12,368 nt of DNA from Wenzhouxiangella sp. (GTDB taxonomy: Bacteria > Pseudomonadota > Gammaproteobacteria > Xanthomonadales > Wenzhouxiangellaceae). The position numbers were made by a program, and so were the translations under genes. Below the pieces are notes generated by a model that saw only the letters and a list, made by a program, of their open reading frames with translations, did not search any database and was not told where the DNA came from. Of the stretch, positions 1-7,050 are shown piece after piece. Within the stretch, counting starts at the first letter, position 1; each line of letters starts with the position of its first letter. The stretch spans positions 1 to 12,368 of the forward strand of contig SKIE01000272.1 of the NCBI GenBank assembly GCA_007116585.1. The letters run 5' to 3'.

Positions 1-1084
1 CCTCCATGATGCGGGCCTCGAAATACACCGTGAAGCCCTCGTTCAGCCACAGGTCGCGCCAGGCCGCGTTGGTGACCAGGTTGCCTGACCAGGAGTGGGC
101 CAGTTCATGCGCGACCAGCGCAAGCAGACTGCCGTCGCCGGCAATGATGGTCGGCGTGATGTAGGACAGGCGCGGGTTTTCCATGCCGCCGAACGGAAAG
201 CTCGGCGGCAGCACCAGCAGGTCGTAGCGCCCCCAGCGATAGGGCCCGTACAGGTTCTCGCCGATCTCGACCATTGCTTCGAGCACGTCGAATTCTTCGG
301 CCGCGGCCTCGATCCACTGCGGCTCGGCGTAAATGCCGGTCCGCGGCCCGGTCTCGGCGAACACCAGGTCACCAACGGCGATCGCCATCAGATACGACGG
401 AATCGGCTCGGGCATGTGGAACTGATACTCGCCGGTATCGTTGCGCTCGAACAGGTTGCCGTCAGCGCCCATGACGACCATGAGATCGCGCGGGCCGCGC
501 ACGGTGGCATCAAAGGTATAGCGCACGGCCGGCGTGTCCTGCAGCGGCACCCAGGTCCGGGCGTAGTGCGGCTGACTTTGCGAAAACATGAACGGCCTGC
601 CCGAAGAGGTCTGCTCGCCGTCCAGCCACTGCAGCCCGAAGGCATCAGGCGAGGTGGCGTAATCGATCCGGACCCGCTCGATACCGGCCGGCAGCACGAT
701 CACCAGCGGCCGGCCCAGATGACCGTGATCGGCGCCGAAGCGCCAGGATACGGGCAGGTACTCACCGTCCGGCTGGATTGCGTTGACGTCCCGGATATCG
801 AGATCGCGACTGTCCAGCACCAGGCGCTGAAAACCCGGCTCGGGGCGCTCCAGCGTCAGCACCACGTGTCCCGAGAGGGTTCGAGCACGCATGTCGGCGT
901 CCAGATCAAGGTCCAGGTGTGTCACCCGGACTTTTTCAAACTCGGCAAAACTGTGGGGGTCAGTGCCGGTGGAGACCCGGAATTCCGGCGATGCCGTCAG
1001 GGCTTCCGGCGGCTCGTCGCTCTGGCAGGCGGCCAGAGAGAGCAACAGCACCATCAAAAGCAGGGGGCGAAGCAAGTATGCCAT
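1..1084 (-). CDS. M1 family zinc aminopeptidase lipoprotein, leukotriene A4 hydrolase type (3' part missing)
   Basis: This is the N-terminal 361 codons of a membrane-anchored M1 metallopeptidase, cut by the left window edge. It should remove N-terminal residues from peptides in the periplasm. The exopeptidase motif GGMEN is at residues 299-303 and the zinc site HELAH at 326-330, with the third zinc ligand Glu349 exactly 18 residues after His330 (WLNEGFTVYF). The upstream QDTP segment and the surrounding residues follow leukotriene A4 hydrolase closely, rather than PepN. The catalytic tyrosine and the C-terminal helical domain would lie outside the window. The first 20 residues are a lipoprotein signal with lipobox LAAC. 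Cys20 is followed by Gln, which favours outer-membrane sorting. The ATG at 1084 is supported by a GGAG seven bases upstream. The gene lies 44 bases after the PII gene on the same strand, so co-transcription is possible. Family assignment is firm; substrate is not known. Confidence 0.93.
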   Translation of the reverse strand, partial: MAYLLRPLLLMVLLLSLAACQSDEPPEALTASPEFRVSTGTDPHSFAEFEKVRVTHLDLDLDADMRARTLSGHVVLTLERPEPGFQRLVLDSRDLDIRDVNAIQPDGEYLPVSWRFGADHGHLGRPLVIVLPAGIERVRIDYATSPDAFGLQWLDGEQTSSGRPFMFSQSQPHYARTWVPLQDTPAVRYTFDATVRGPRDLMVVMGADGNLFERNDTGEYQFHMPEPIPSYLMAIAVGDLVFAETGPRTGIYAEPQWIEAAAEEFDVLEAMVEIGENLYGPYRWGRYDLLVLPPSFPFGGMENPRLSYITPTIIAGDGSLLALVAHELAHSWSGNLVTNAAWRDLWLNEGFTVYFEARIME

Positions 1085-1128
1085 GAATATCTCCAGGCGA
1101 TCAAAGCATCGGGCAACTCGACGGTCGG

Positions 1129-1545
<417 letters not shown>

Positions 1546-1809
1546 ATGCGCCCTGACTTCCAGACCATCGATGAAATCACGCGCCGCCTGGCGGAGTCCG
1601 TTCCTGCCGAGCTCAAGACCGCGCGCGCGGAGATGGAAAAGCAGTTCAGGAGCGTGCTTGAAAACGCGTTCAACCGGCTTGAGCTGGTGACCCGGGAGGA
1701 ATTCGAGATCCAGAAAAAAGTGCTGCTGCGCACGCGCGAAAAGCTCGAGCGGCTGGAACAGCTGCTGGAAGCGCGCGACGCCGAACCGGCGCCCGACAGC
1801 CAGGATTAG
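1546..1809 (+). CDS. ubiK: UbiK/YqiC (BMFP domain) ubiquinone biosynthesis accessory factor
   Basis: This 87-residue protein belongs to the YqiC/UbiK family. In Enterobacteria UbiK is a soluble, coiled-coil, trimer-forming accessory factor that partners UbiJ in the lipid-handling Ubi complex and supports aerobic ubiquinone synthesis. The match is clear in the C-terminal half: [20 protein letters not shown] (residues 47-66) parallels the E. coli [20 protein letters not shown] region, followed by a leucine-heptad coiled coil to about residue 78. The N-terminal half is an amphipathic helix ([13 protein letters not shown]). The ATG at 1546 gives the family's usual length; an in-frame ATG at 1498 would add 16 residues that do not resemble the family. 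It is divergent from the PII gene and convergent with the toxin gene 44 bases downstream. Confidence 0.9.
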   Translation: [87 protein letters not shown]

Positions 1810-1853
1810 CCTTATTGCGCATATCCCTGCGCCTCCGAGGCAAACCGAAAAGG
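1810..1853. other. Short gap between convergent ubiK and toxin genes
   Basis: Transcription from both sides should end here. I see only small inverted repeats: GCGC pairs at both ends of ATATCCCT, and a GCCTC/GAGGC pair with a single-base centre. There is no T-run. A convincing intrinsic terminator is not visible. Confidence 0.3.
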
Positions 1854-2186
1854 TTACTCAAGGATGGTGGCCAGCTTGGCAAGCACCTCGTCCATAACAA
1901 CCTGCGGCACGCTTTCCAGCTTGTGGCCGCGGCGCACACGAATATCGACGGCGCGCGGTTGATCGCACCGGATAACGCCCGTGGTTTCGGTCCCCGTACC
2001 CATCAGGGAAACCGCAAAACCAGCGGTGCGGGCGAAGTTGCCACCGCTGGTGATGGGCAAGACAACAGGCGTTCCGGTCAGCTTGTTGAATGAGATCGGG
2101 GAAACAACGAGAACCGGGCGCGTTCCCTGTTGCTCGTGACCTGAAGTCGGATCGAGACTGACCAGGTAAATATCGCCCCGCTCCAT
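1854..2186 (-). CDS. chpB: ChpB/MazF/PemK-type mRNA interferase toxin
   Basis: This 110-residue type II toxin should cleave mRNA at short sequence motifs and arrest growth when its antitoxin is degraded. The N-terminus RGDIYLVSLDPTSGHEQQG, followed by TRPVLVVSP, matches E. coli ChpB especially well (GHEQQG; ITSGGNFAR against ITQGGNFAR). The likely catalytic residues are present: Arg23 in RPV and Thr46 in PIT, corresponding to Arg29 and Thr52 of MazF. It is the usual length with no frameshift, so it is probably active. It begins three bases after the antitoxin stop, the normal antitoxin-first order with translational coupling. There is no separate good ribosome binding site. Confidence 0.93.
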   Translation of the reverse strand: MERGDIYLVSLDPTSGHEQQGTRPVLVVSPISFNKLTGTPVVLPITSGGNFARTAGFAVSLMGTGTETTGVIRCDQPRAVDIRVRRGHKLESVPQVVMDEVLAKLATILE

Positions 2187-2189
2187 GGA

Positions 2190-2447
2190 TCAAATCAGTT
2201 CAGTGCCGGCCCGGCCGGACCCCAGCCACTCCTGGTCGTCATCACTGACGGGAGCGGATGCATCACATTGCGCCAGGAGTTCGTTCAGCTTATAGCGCGG
2301 GCGCGGGCGTGGCTCAACCATCAGGCGGCCGTTATCTACCGTCAGCCCGACCTGGGCTCCAGCCGATAACTCCAACAGGTCCAGAAGCGCCGGCGGGACG
2401 GCCATCATGACCGATCCACCAACGCGCCTCAGGTTCGTGGTATGCAT
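2190..2447 (-). CDS. chpS: ChpS/MazE-like antitoxin (SpoVT-AbrB swapped-hairpin domain)
   Basis: This 85-residue antitoxin pairs with the downstream ChpB-like toxin. Residues 1 to about 47 form an AbrB/MazE DNA-binding domain (LRRVGGSVMMAVPPALLDLL, then the VDNGRLMVEP strand pair). Residues 50-85 form the toxin-binding tail, with RYKLNELLAQCD closely matching the RYSLDELLAQCD of E. coli ChpS. It should neutralise the toxin and repress its own promoter, with the toxin as co-repressor; this is inferred from the family. The ATG at 2447 follows a strong ribosome binding site seven bases upstream, consistent with antitoxin being made in excess of toxin. Confidence 0.9.
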   Translation of the reverse strand: MHTTNLRRVGGSVMMAVPPALLDLLELSAGAQVGLTVDNGRLMVEPRPRPRYKLNELLAQCDASAPVSDDDQEWLGSGRAGTELI

Positions 2448-2454
2448 ACGAGGC

Positions 2455-2460
2455 TCTCCT
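2455..2460 (-). promoter_or_regulatory. Strong Shine-Dalgarno site of the antitoxin gene
   Basis: AGGAGA lies seven bases before the antitoxin ATG on the minus strand. It is the best ribosome binding site in this block and fixes the start at 2447. The toxin gene has none of comparable quality. Confidence 0.8.
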
Positions 2461-2473
2461 TGATATTATATTT

Positions 2474-2486
2474 CTGTATAACACAG
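2474..2486. repeat. Imperfect palindrome in the toxin-antitoxin promoter
   Basis: CTGTATAACACAG is symmetric except for one base pair (CTGT/ACAG arms). It lies immediately upstream of the TATAAT box and contains the alternative -10. A protein bound here would block RNA polymerase, so it is a candidate operator for the AbrB-type antitoxin. Confidence 0.45.
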
Positions 2487-2487
2487 T

Positions 2488-2504
2488 TTGCTCCGTGAGA
2501 GCAA
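2488..2504. repeat. Perfect inverted repeat TTGCTC-5-GAGCAA upstream of the toxin-antitoxin promoter
   Basis: The six-base arms are perfect, and two further outer base pairs (GT/AC) match beyond one mismatch. The repeat overlaps the likely -35 region. It may be a second operator half-site pair for the antitoxin or antitoxin-toxin complex. A hairpin role in termination of the upstream transporter gene is possible but lacks a T-run. Confidence 0.5.
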
Positions 2505-2511
2505 CACGAGA

Positions 2512-2528
2512 GGCCCAAACTGTTGGCC
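2512..2528 (-). terminator. Weak hairpin downstream of the EamA transporter gene
   Basis: CCAA/TTGG arms around an ACTG loop, extended by GG/CC past one bulged base, lie 25 bases after the transporter stop on the minus strand and before the toxin-antitoxin promoter. No T-tract follows. It may be a weak terminator separating the two minus-strand units. Confidence 0.22.
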
Positions 2529-2552
2529 CAGACCCGCAACCAGAAACGCTGG

Positions 2553-3404
2553 TCAGGGGCGCCGAACCCGTCCGGCCAGCCAGACGGCCAGAACAATGAT
2601 GCCGCCGCCGAGCACCAATCTCGGCCAGTCGGCATCGCGGTTCCAGATCAGCACGTTGACCAGAATCCCGGCCGGGATCAGCATGTTGTTCATCGCCGCC
2701 AGCTGCCCGGTGTTGACCCGGCGCGCGCCCAGATTCCAGCCCAGATAACCCAGCCCCGACGCGCCCAGCCCCAGCCACAGCAAGACACCCCACTGGATAC
2801 CGCCCTGCGGCAGCCGGTCGAAATCACCGAACAAGGCCAGCGCCGCGCCCGAGACCACCACGCCGCCGAGAAAAAACCACCCGAACACCTGGATCTGCGA
2901 CATGGTCTCCGGCAACCGGGTGCGCTTGTACCAGACCTGGCCGAAGGCAAAGCACAGGTTGGCGCCCTGGATCAGCAAAAAGCCCGTCAGTGCTTGACTG
3001 CCGAGGCCGTCGTAGCGGATCACCACCGCGCCGGCCACCGCCAGTCCCGCGGCCAGCCACCAGGCCGCAGGCAGGCGATGGCGGCCGAGTATGCGCTCAT
3101 CAATCAAGGTCACATACAGCGGCGTCAGCGTGGTAAACAGCAGCAGTTCCGGTACGCTCAGGTGGGCAAAGGCATGAAACAGGAACAGATACATCAGCCC
3201 GATCTGCACCGCCCCGATGCCGGCCAGACGCAGCGCCAGACCCAAGCCGGGTCGCGCGCGCGCCAGCAACGGCACAAACAGCAACAACGCCAGTGCAGTG
3301 CGCACAAAGACCGAAAAATAGTCGTCCACCTCCCCCGACAGGTAGACACCGATCAGCGAAAAACTGAACGCCCACATCAGGGTGACGAGCCACAGCAAGG
3401 ACAT
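2553..3404 (-). CDS. EamA-family (DMT superfamily) membrane transporter
   Basis: This 283-residue inner-membrane protein has about ten hydrophobic helices arranged as two EamA repeats (roughly residues 2-128 and 145-278), the usual size and plan for drug/metabolite transporters. The first helix starts almost at the N-terminus (MSLLWLVTLMWAFSFSLIG). A short charged loop (IDERILGRHRLP) precedes the middle of the protein. The family moves amino acids, nucleotides, vitamins or amphipathic metabolites; the opening resembles the YigM-like branch, but I cannot assign a substrate. The ATG at 3404 lacks a good ribosome binding site, but no better start is apparent. It is divergent from comM and upstream of the toxin-antitoxin pair on the same strand, which has its own promoter. 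Confidence 0.88.
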   Translation of the reverse strand: MSLLWLVTLMWAFSFSLIGVYLSGEVDDYFSVFVRTALALLLFVPLLARARPGLGLALRLAGIGAVQIGLMYLFLFHAFAHLSVPELLLFTTLTPLYVTLIDERILGRHRLPAAWWLAAGLAVAGAVVIRYDGLGSQALTGFLLIQGANLCFAFGQVWYKRTRLPETMSQIQVFGWFFLGGVVVSGAALALFGDFDRLPQGGIQWGVLLWLGLGASGLGYLGWNLGARRVNTGQLAAMNNMLIPAGILVNVLIWNRDADWPRLVLGGGIIVLAVWLAGRVRRP

Positions 3405-3552
3405 GTTGAAGATCTGGTTTGGGCAGGCCGGCCAAGGATACTGCGCCTGCGCCGGGAAGTTTTCCTACAGCAATTGAGGGCAGCTTGCGATGGCTGGGCG
3501 GCACCGGGCCCGGCGACACTGTCCGCCAGGCTCAGCACACATCAAAAACATC
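3405..3552. other. Divergent intergenic region between the EamA gene and comM
   Basis: These 148 bases must hold start signals for both flanking genes, yet I can see no strong sigma-70 promoter on either strand. A GAGGG at about 3475-3479 sits nine bases before an in-frame ATG at 3490, upstream of the conventional comM start. A 10-base palindrome CCGGGCCCGG (3504-3513) has no loop and is probably chance in GC-rich DNA. Confidence 0.3.
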
Positions 3553-5058
3553 ATGGGATTGGCCAGCATTCATTCACGTGCGCAGGTGGGCATCGACGCC
3601 CCGGAGGTGCTGGTCGAGGTGCACCTCGGCCCCGGCCTGCCAGGCTTTGGCATCGTCGGTCTGCCCGAAACCGCCGTGCGCGAGAGCAAGGACCGCGTGC
3701 GCGCGGCCATGGACAACGCCGGCTTCCGCCGACCGCAGTGGAAAACCACCGTCTCGCTGGCCCCGGCCGACCTGCCCAAGGAAGGCGCGCGCTTTGATCT
3801 ACCGATTGCACTCGGCGTGATGGCGGCCTCCGGTCAGATCACCAACCCACAGCTCGATCAGTGGGAGTTTCTCGGCGAACTGGCGCTGGACGGCTCCGTG
3901 CGCGCCGTGCGCGGCTGTCTGCCCGCCATCCTGCAGGCCCGTCGGTGCCGGCGCCGGCTGGTGCTCCCGGCAGCCAATGCCGAAGAAGCCAGCCTGGTCC
4001 GGGATGCCGATGTGGTGCTGGCTGGCCATCTGACCGAAGTTGTCGCCGCACTCAACGGCGAAACCGAACTGCCCCGGCCCGAAGCGGCCGACCCCACCCC
4101 GGCCGACCCCCTGCCCGACCTGCGCGACGTGCTGGGCCAGCAGCGCGCCCGGCGGGCGCTGGAGATCTGCGCGGCCGGTTCGCATAACCTGCTTTTCATT
4201 GGCCCGCCGGGCACGGGCAAGACCCTGCTGGCCTCACGTCTGCCCGGCATCCTGCCGCCGATGAGCGAGGACGAGGCACTGGAGGCAGCAGCCGTGGCCT
4301 CGATTGCCGGCCTCGGGCTCGATCCGGCACGCTGGCGCACGCGCCGTTTTCGCAGCCCGCACCACACGGCCTCCGGCATCGCGTTGGTTGGCGGCGGCTC
4401 AAAACCGAGGCCCGGCGAAATCTCGCTGGCCCACGGCGGCGTGCTGTTCCTGGATGAGTTGCCCGAGTTCAGCCGCCATGTGCTGGAAGTGCTGCGCGAA
4501 CCGCTGGAGTCGGGCCGCATTCTGATCTCGCGCGCGGCCGTCCAGGCCGAATTCCCAAGCCGCTTTCAGCTGATCGCGGCGATGAACCCCTGCCCCTGCG
4601 GCTACGCCGGGGATCCGTCCGGCCGCTGTACCTGCACGCCCGATCAGACCCGACGTTATCGCGACCGCATCTCCGGCCCGTTGCTCGACCGCATTGATCT
4701 ACATGTCGAGGTGCCGCGCCAGTCACTCAACGGACATGAACCCGGCGAATCCTCGGCCGATGTTCGCAAACGCGTCATGGCCGCACGGGAGCGCCAGGCC
4801 GAGCGCGGCTGCGTCAATGCGCGCCTGGCCCTGGAGCACATCCGTGACCACTGCGCGCTGGGTGCCCGACACACCAGGTTTCTTGAACAAGCCTGCGAAC
4901 GACTGCAGTTGTCGGCCCGCGCGCACCACCGCATTGTCCGGGTAGCGCGCACCATTGCCGACCTCGATGGCTCGGAGCGCATTGAACTGCCGCACCTGAG
5001 CGAGGCGATTGGCTACCGTCAGCTCGACCGCGCGAATGCCACAGCACTGAGCAATTAA
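3553..5058 (+). CDS. comM: ComM/YifB family branch-migration helicase (Mg-chelatase-like AAA+ ATPase)
   Basis: This 501-residue AAA+ ATPase belongs to the ComM/YifB family. Naturally transformable bacteria use ComM as a hexameric helicase that extends heteroduplex DNA during integration of incoming DNA. The N-terminal Lon-protease-like domain (to about residue 170) carries VGLPETAVRESKDRVRAA and LAPADLPKEGARFDLPIA, both family hallmarks. Walker A GPPGTGKT is at 217-224 and Walker B VLFLDE at 297-302. The cysteine-rich NPCPCGYAGDP segment starts at Asn345, with more cysteines just after (CTC). The C-terminal Mg-chelatase subdomain includes LLDRIDLHVEVP. The ATG at 3553 gives the family start (MGLASIHSRA) but no ribosome binding site; an in-frame ATG at 3490 with a GAGGG would add 21 arginine-rich residues. 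All key motifs are intact. Confidence 0.95.
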   Translation: MGLASIHSRAQVGIDAPEVLVEVHLGPGLPGFGIVGLPETAVRESKDRVRAAMDNAGFRRPQWKTTVSLAPADLPKEGARFDLPIALGVMAASGQITNPQLDQWEFLGELALDGSVRAVRGCLPAILQARRCRRRLVLPAANAEEASLVRDADVVLAGHLTEVVAALNGETELPRPEAADPTPADPLPDLRDVLGQQRARRALEICAAGSHNLLFIGPPGTGKTLLASRLPGILPPMSEDEALEAAAVASIAGLGLDPARWRTRRFRSPHHTASGIALVGGGSKPRPGEISLAHGGVLFLDELPEFSRHVLEVLREPLESGRILISRAAVQAEFPSRFQLIAAMNPCPCGYAGDPSGRCTCTPDQTRRYRDRISGPLLDRIDLHVEVPRQSLNGHEPGESSADVRKRVMAARERQAERGCVNARLALEHIRDHCALGARHTRFLEQACERLQLSARAHHRIVRVARTIADLDGSERIELPHLSEAIGYRQLDRANATALSN

Positions 5059-5088
5059 CGCCAGACATCAGGCGCCCAAACGGGTAGC
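5059..5088 (+). other. Short comM-tamA spacer with small hairpin and possible promoter hexamers
   Basis: The spacer is 30 bases. CGCC/GGCG around an 8-base loop (5059-5074) forms only a four-pair stem without a T-run, so read-through from comM is likely. CAGACA (5062-5067) and TAGCAT (5085-5090) are 17 bases apart and could be a weak promoter. If that promoter is used, the ATG at 5089 would lie upstream of the transcript start, and tamA would then begin at the in-frame ATG at 5110. Confidence 0.28.
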
Positions 5089-7050
5089 ATGAGGGTCTGT
5101 TATCACTGGATGTTTTGCTTGTCGAAATCGTCCGTTTTGTCGATTGCGCGCGCACTGATCCTGCTGGGCTTGTGCTCGCTTGCGATCAATCCCGCAGTCG
5201 CCGCGCCGCTGGAAACCGAGATTCGCGGCGTCGACGGCGCGAAGCTGGCCAACGTGCGCGCTCACCTGTCACTGGTTCAGGCCGAACGGCTGGACGATAT
5301 CTCTGTCTGGCGTCTGCGCCAAATGACCGGCAATGCGCGCCAGGAAGTCCGCGATGCGCTCAAACCCTTTGGCCACTATCGACCGCGGGTCGACGTGCGC
5401 CTGATCGAACCGGAGGCTGACAACCAGCCCTGGCAGGCTCGCATTCGCATCGAGCCCGGTGATCCGGTCACCATTGACCAGGTCGATCTGCGCCTGAGCG
5501 GTGACGGCGCTGACCATCCCAACCTGGTTGCCTGGCGCGACAGCTGGCCCCTGCCGGCCGGCCGCGTGCTCGATCACCCGACCTGGGAAAGCGCCTGGCG
5601 CGGGTTGACCGACATCGCCAATGAGCAGGGTTTTTTCGACCATCGATTCGAACAGCGCCGCATCGACGTTGACCCCGACCGCAACCAGGCAGATATCCGG
5701 CTGCACTTCGAGACCGGACAGCGCTACCGGTTTTCCGGCTACACCAGCGAGCCGACCCCGTTTACCAACCGCCTGCTCAAGCGCCTGACCATCATTGAAC
5801 CCGGCGAGCCCTACACCCGCGAACGCGTTGACGAGCAGCGCGAAATCATGGCCCGCTCCAGCCTGTTCGACCGCATCGTGGTCGAGGAGGAGCGCAATCG
5901 GGAAACCGGCGAGGTGAACCTGCACTATCGGCTCAACCCGCGCCCGCCCAACTCTTACCGCGCCACGGTCGGCTTCGGCACCGACACCGGCGCCCGGCTG
6001 CAGCTAGGCTGGGTCCGGCACTACCTGTCCTCGCGCGGCAACCGCCTCGACTCCGGCTTCGGCGTGCAGCAAAGCGACAACGAGTTCGTGCTGCGCAGCG
6101 AGTACCAGCACCCGCGCGGCAGCCAGCCGGGCGATTTCCTCACCGCTGGCGCGCTCCTGCGCCGCCAGCAGGACAACTTCCGCTTCAACGACGAGGACCA
6201 GCGCGAGGCCATTTTTGATTCATTCAGCGGCAGTCGAGAGCAGGTTGAGCTGCGTTTCGGTCGACTCGAAGAGCGGCTGTTTTTTCAGGATCGGTTCCAG
6301 GCTCTGGAAGAGCGACTTTTTGTGGCTGTGCTGAACGAATCTTTCGATGCCTTCCGCGAGGCGCGTTTCAGCGAGGAAAACGAAGCGCTGCTGGCCGCCA
6401 ACCCGGAACTGTCCGATTTCCTGCAAACAGAGACCAACACCATGGCACTGGGAGCAGAGTGGCGACTGCCCAACATCAGCGGCACCGGTTTTTTCACCTC
6501 CGGGCAGATCTTCGAAGCCCGCCTGCTGGCCGCGCATGATTCGGTCGCCTCGGACGTCAGCTTTGCCCAGGCCTACCTGCGCGGGCGCTGGCACCAGATT
6601 TTCGGCGACCGCCACAAGCTGCTGGTCAGCGGTGAGATCGGCTACACGGAAGCCGACGTGCGCAAGCTGGATGTTCGTCTGGATGACCGCCAGCTCGACC
6701 TGTCGATCACCGAACTCCCGGAGCGCTACCGCTTCAAGACCGGCGGCGACCGCACGGTGCGTGGCTATGGCTTTGAGACTTTGAGCACCAACCGCAACGG
6801 CGCCAACCACATCCTGGCCGCGTCGGTCGAGTACGAGTATCGCGTCGGCGAGAACTGGTCGCTGGCCGCCTTCTATGATGTCGGCAACGCCTTCAACGAC
6901 TGGAACGAGCGCAAGCTCAAGCGGGGCGTCGGCGCCGGCTTTCGCTGGTACACGCTGATCGGCCCGATCCAGGTCGACATCGCGCAGGCGCTGGACGACA
7001 TTGACAACCCCTGGCGGCTCCACTTCACCATCGGGACCCGGCTGCTATGA
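5089..7050 (+). CDS. tamA: TamA, outer-membrane Omp85-family translocation and assembly module subunit
   Basis: TamA is a beta-barrel protein of the outer membrane that, with TamB, helps insert autotransporters and other outer-membrane proteins; TamB-type proteins are also linked to phospholipid transport. A signal peptide (hydrophobic ALILLGLCSLAINPAVAA) probably ends near residue 39. Three POTRA domains follow at about 43-106, 115-208 and 211-285, then a barrel from about 290 to 653. The Omp85 motif VRGY is at 557-560, preceded by GGDRT, and the C-terminus FTIGTRLL is a typical barrel end. At 653 residues it is longer than E. coli TamA (577). Much of the excess is charged sequence inside the barrel, including a 13-residue tandem repeat (389-414) and a helical-looking stretch (420-448). 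The start may be 5089 or the in-frame ATG at 5110. It overlaps tamB by four bases. Confidence 0.93.
   Translation: MRVCYHWMFCLSKSSVLSIARALILLGLCSLAINPAVAAPLETEIRGVDGAKLANVRAHLSLVQAERLDDISVWRLRQMTGNARQEVRDALKPFGHYRPRVDVRLIEPEADNQPWQARIRIEPGDPVTIDQVDLRLSGDGADHPNLVAWRDSWPLPAGRVLDHPTWESAWRGLTDIANEQGFFDHRFEQRRIDVDPDRNQADIRLHFETGQRYRFSGYTSEPTPFTNRLLKRLTIIEPGEPYTRERVDEQREIMARSSLFDRIVVEEERNRETGEVNLHYRLNPRPPNSYRATVGFGTDTGARLQLGWVRHYLSSRGNRLDSGFGVQQSDNEFVLRSEYQHPRGSQPGDFLTAGALLRRQQDNFRFNDEDQREAIFDSFSGSREQVELRFGRLEERLFFQDRFQALEERLFVAVLNESFDAFREARFSEENEALLAANPELSDFLQTETNTMALGAEWRLPNISGTGFFTSGQIFEARLLAAHDSVASDVSFAQAYLRGRWHQIFGDRHKLLVSGEIGYTEADVRKLDVRLDDRQLDLSITELPERYRFKTGGDRTVRGYGFETLSTNRNGANHILAASVEYEYRVGENWSLAAFYDVGNAFNDWNERKLKRGVGAGFRWYTLIGPIQVDIAQALDDIDNPWRLHFTIGTRLL
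6253..6330 (+). repeat. Diverged 39-base tandem repeat within tamA
   Basis: Two adjacent in-frame 39-base units encode RFGRLEERLFFQD and RFQALEERLFVAV. Eight of 13 residues are identical; the shared core is LEERLF. It lies in the barrel domain at residues 389-414, next to the extra charged segment. Divergence at synonymous and other positions means any duplication is old; chance similarity of adjacent beta-strands remains possible. Confidence 0.45.

Larger units (their letters stand above)
2465..2504 (-). promoter_or_regulatory. Toxin-antitoxin promoter region with a perfect TATAAT -10
   Basis: On the minus strand, TATAAT (2465-2470) matches the sigma-70 -10 consensus perfectly and lies 17 bases before the antitoxin ATG, so the transcript leader would be very short. 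The -35 for this box is poor. A second arrangement is TTGCTC (2499-2504), 17 bases, then TTATAC (2476-2481), which gives a better pair. The stretch is AT-rich in an otherwise GC-rich window. Two inverted repeats cover it, as expected for an autoregulated module. Confidence 0.6.

Noticed and set aside
3504..3513. Palindrome CCGGGCCCGG as a regulator site
   Set aside because: Short GC-only palindromes are expected by chance at this base composition, and nothing nearby supports an operator.
2523..3797. Plus-strand open frame of 424 codons across the EamA gene and comM start
   Set aside because: Its product is Gln/His/Arg-rich low-complexity sequence, typical of a frame opposite a membrane-protein gene; the real genes are the EamA transporter and ComM.
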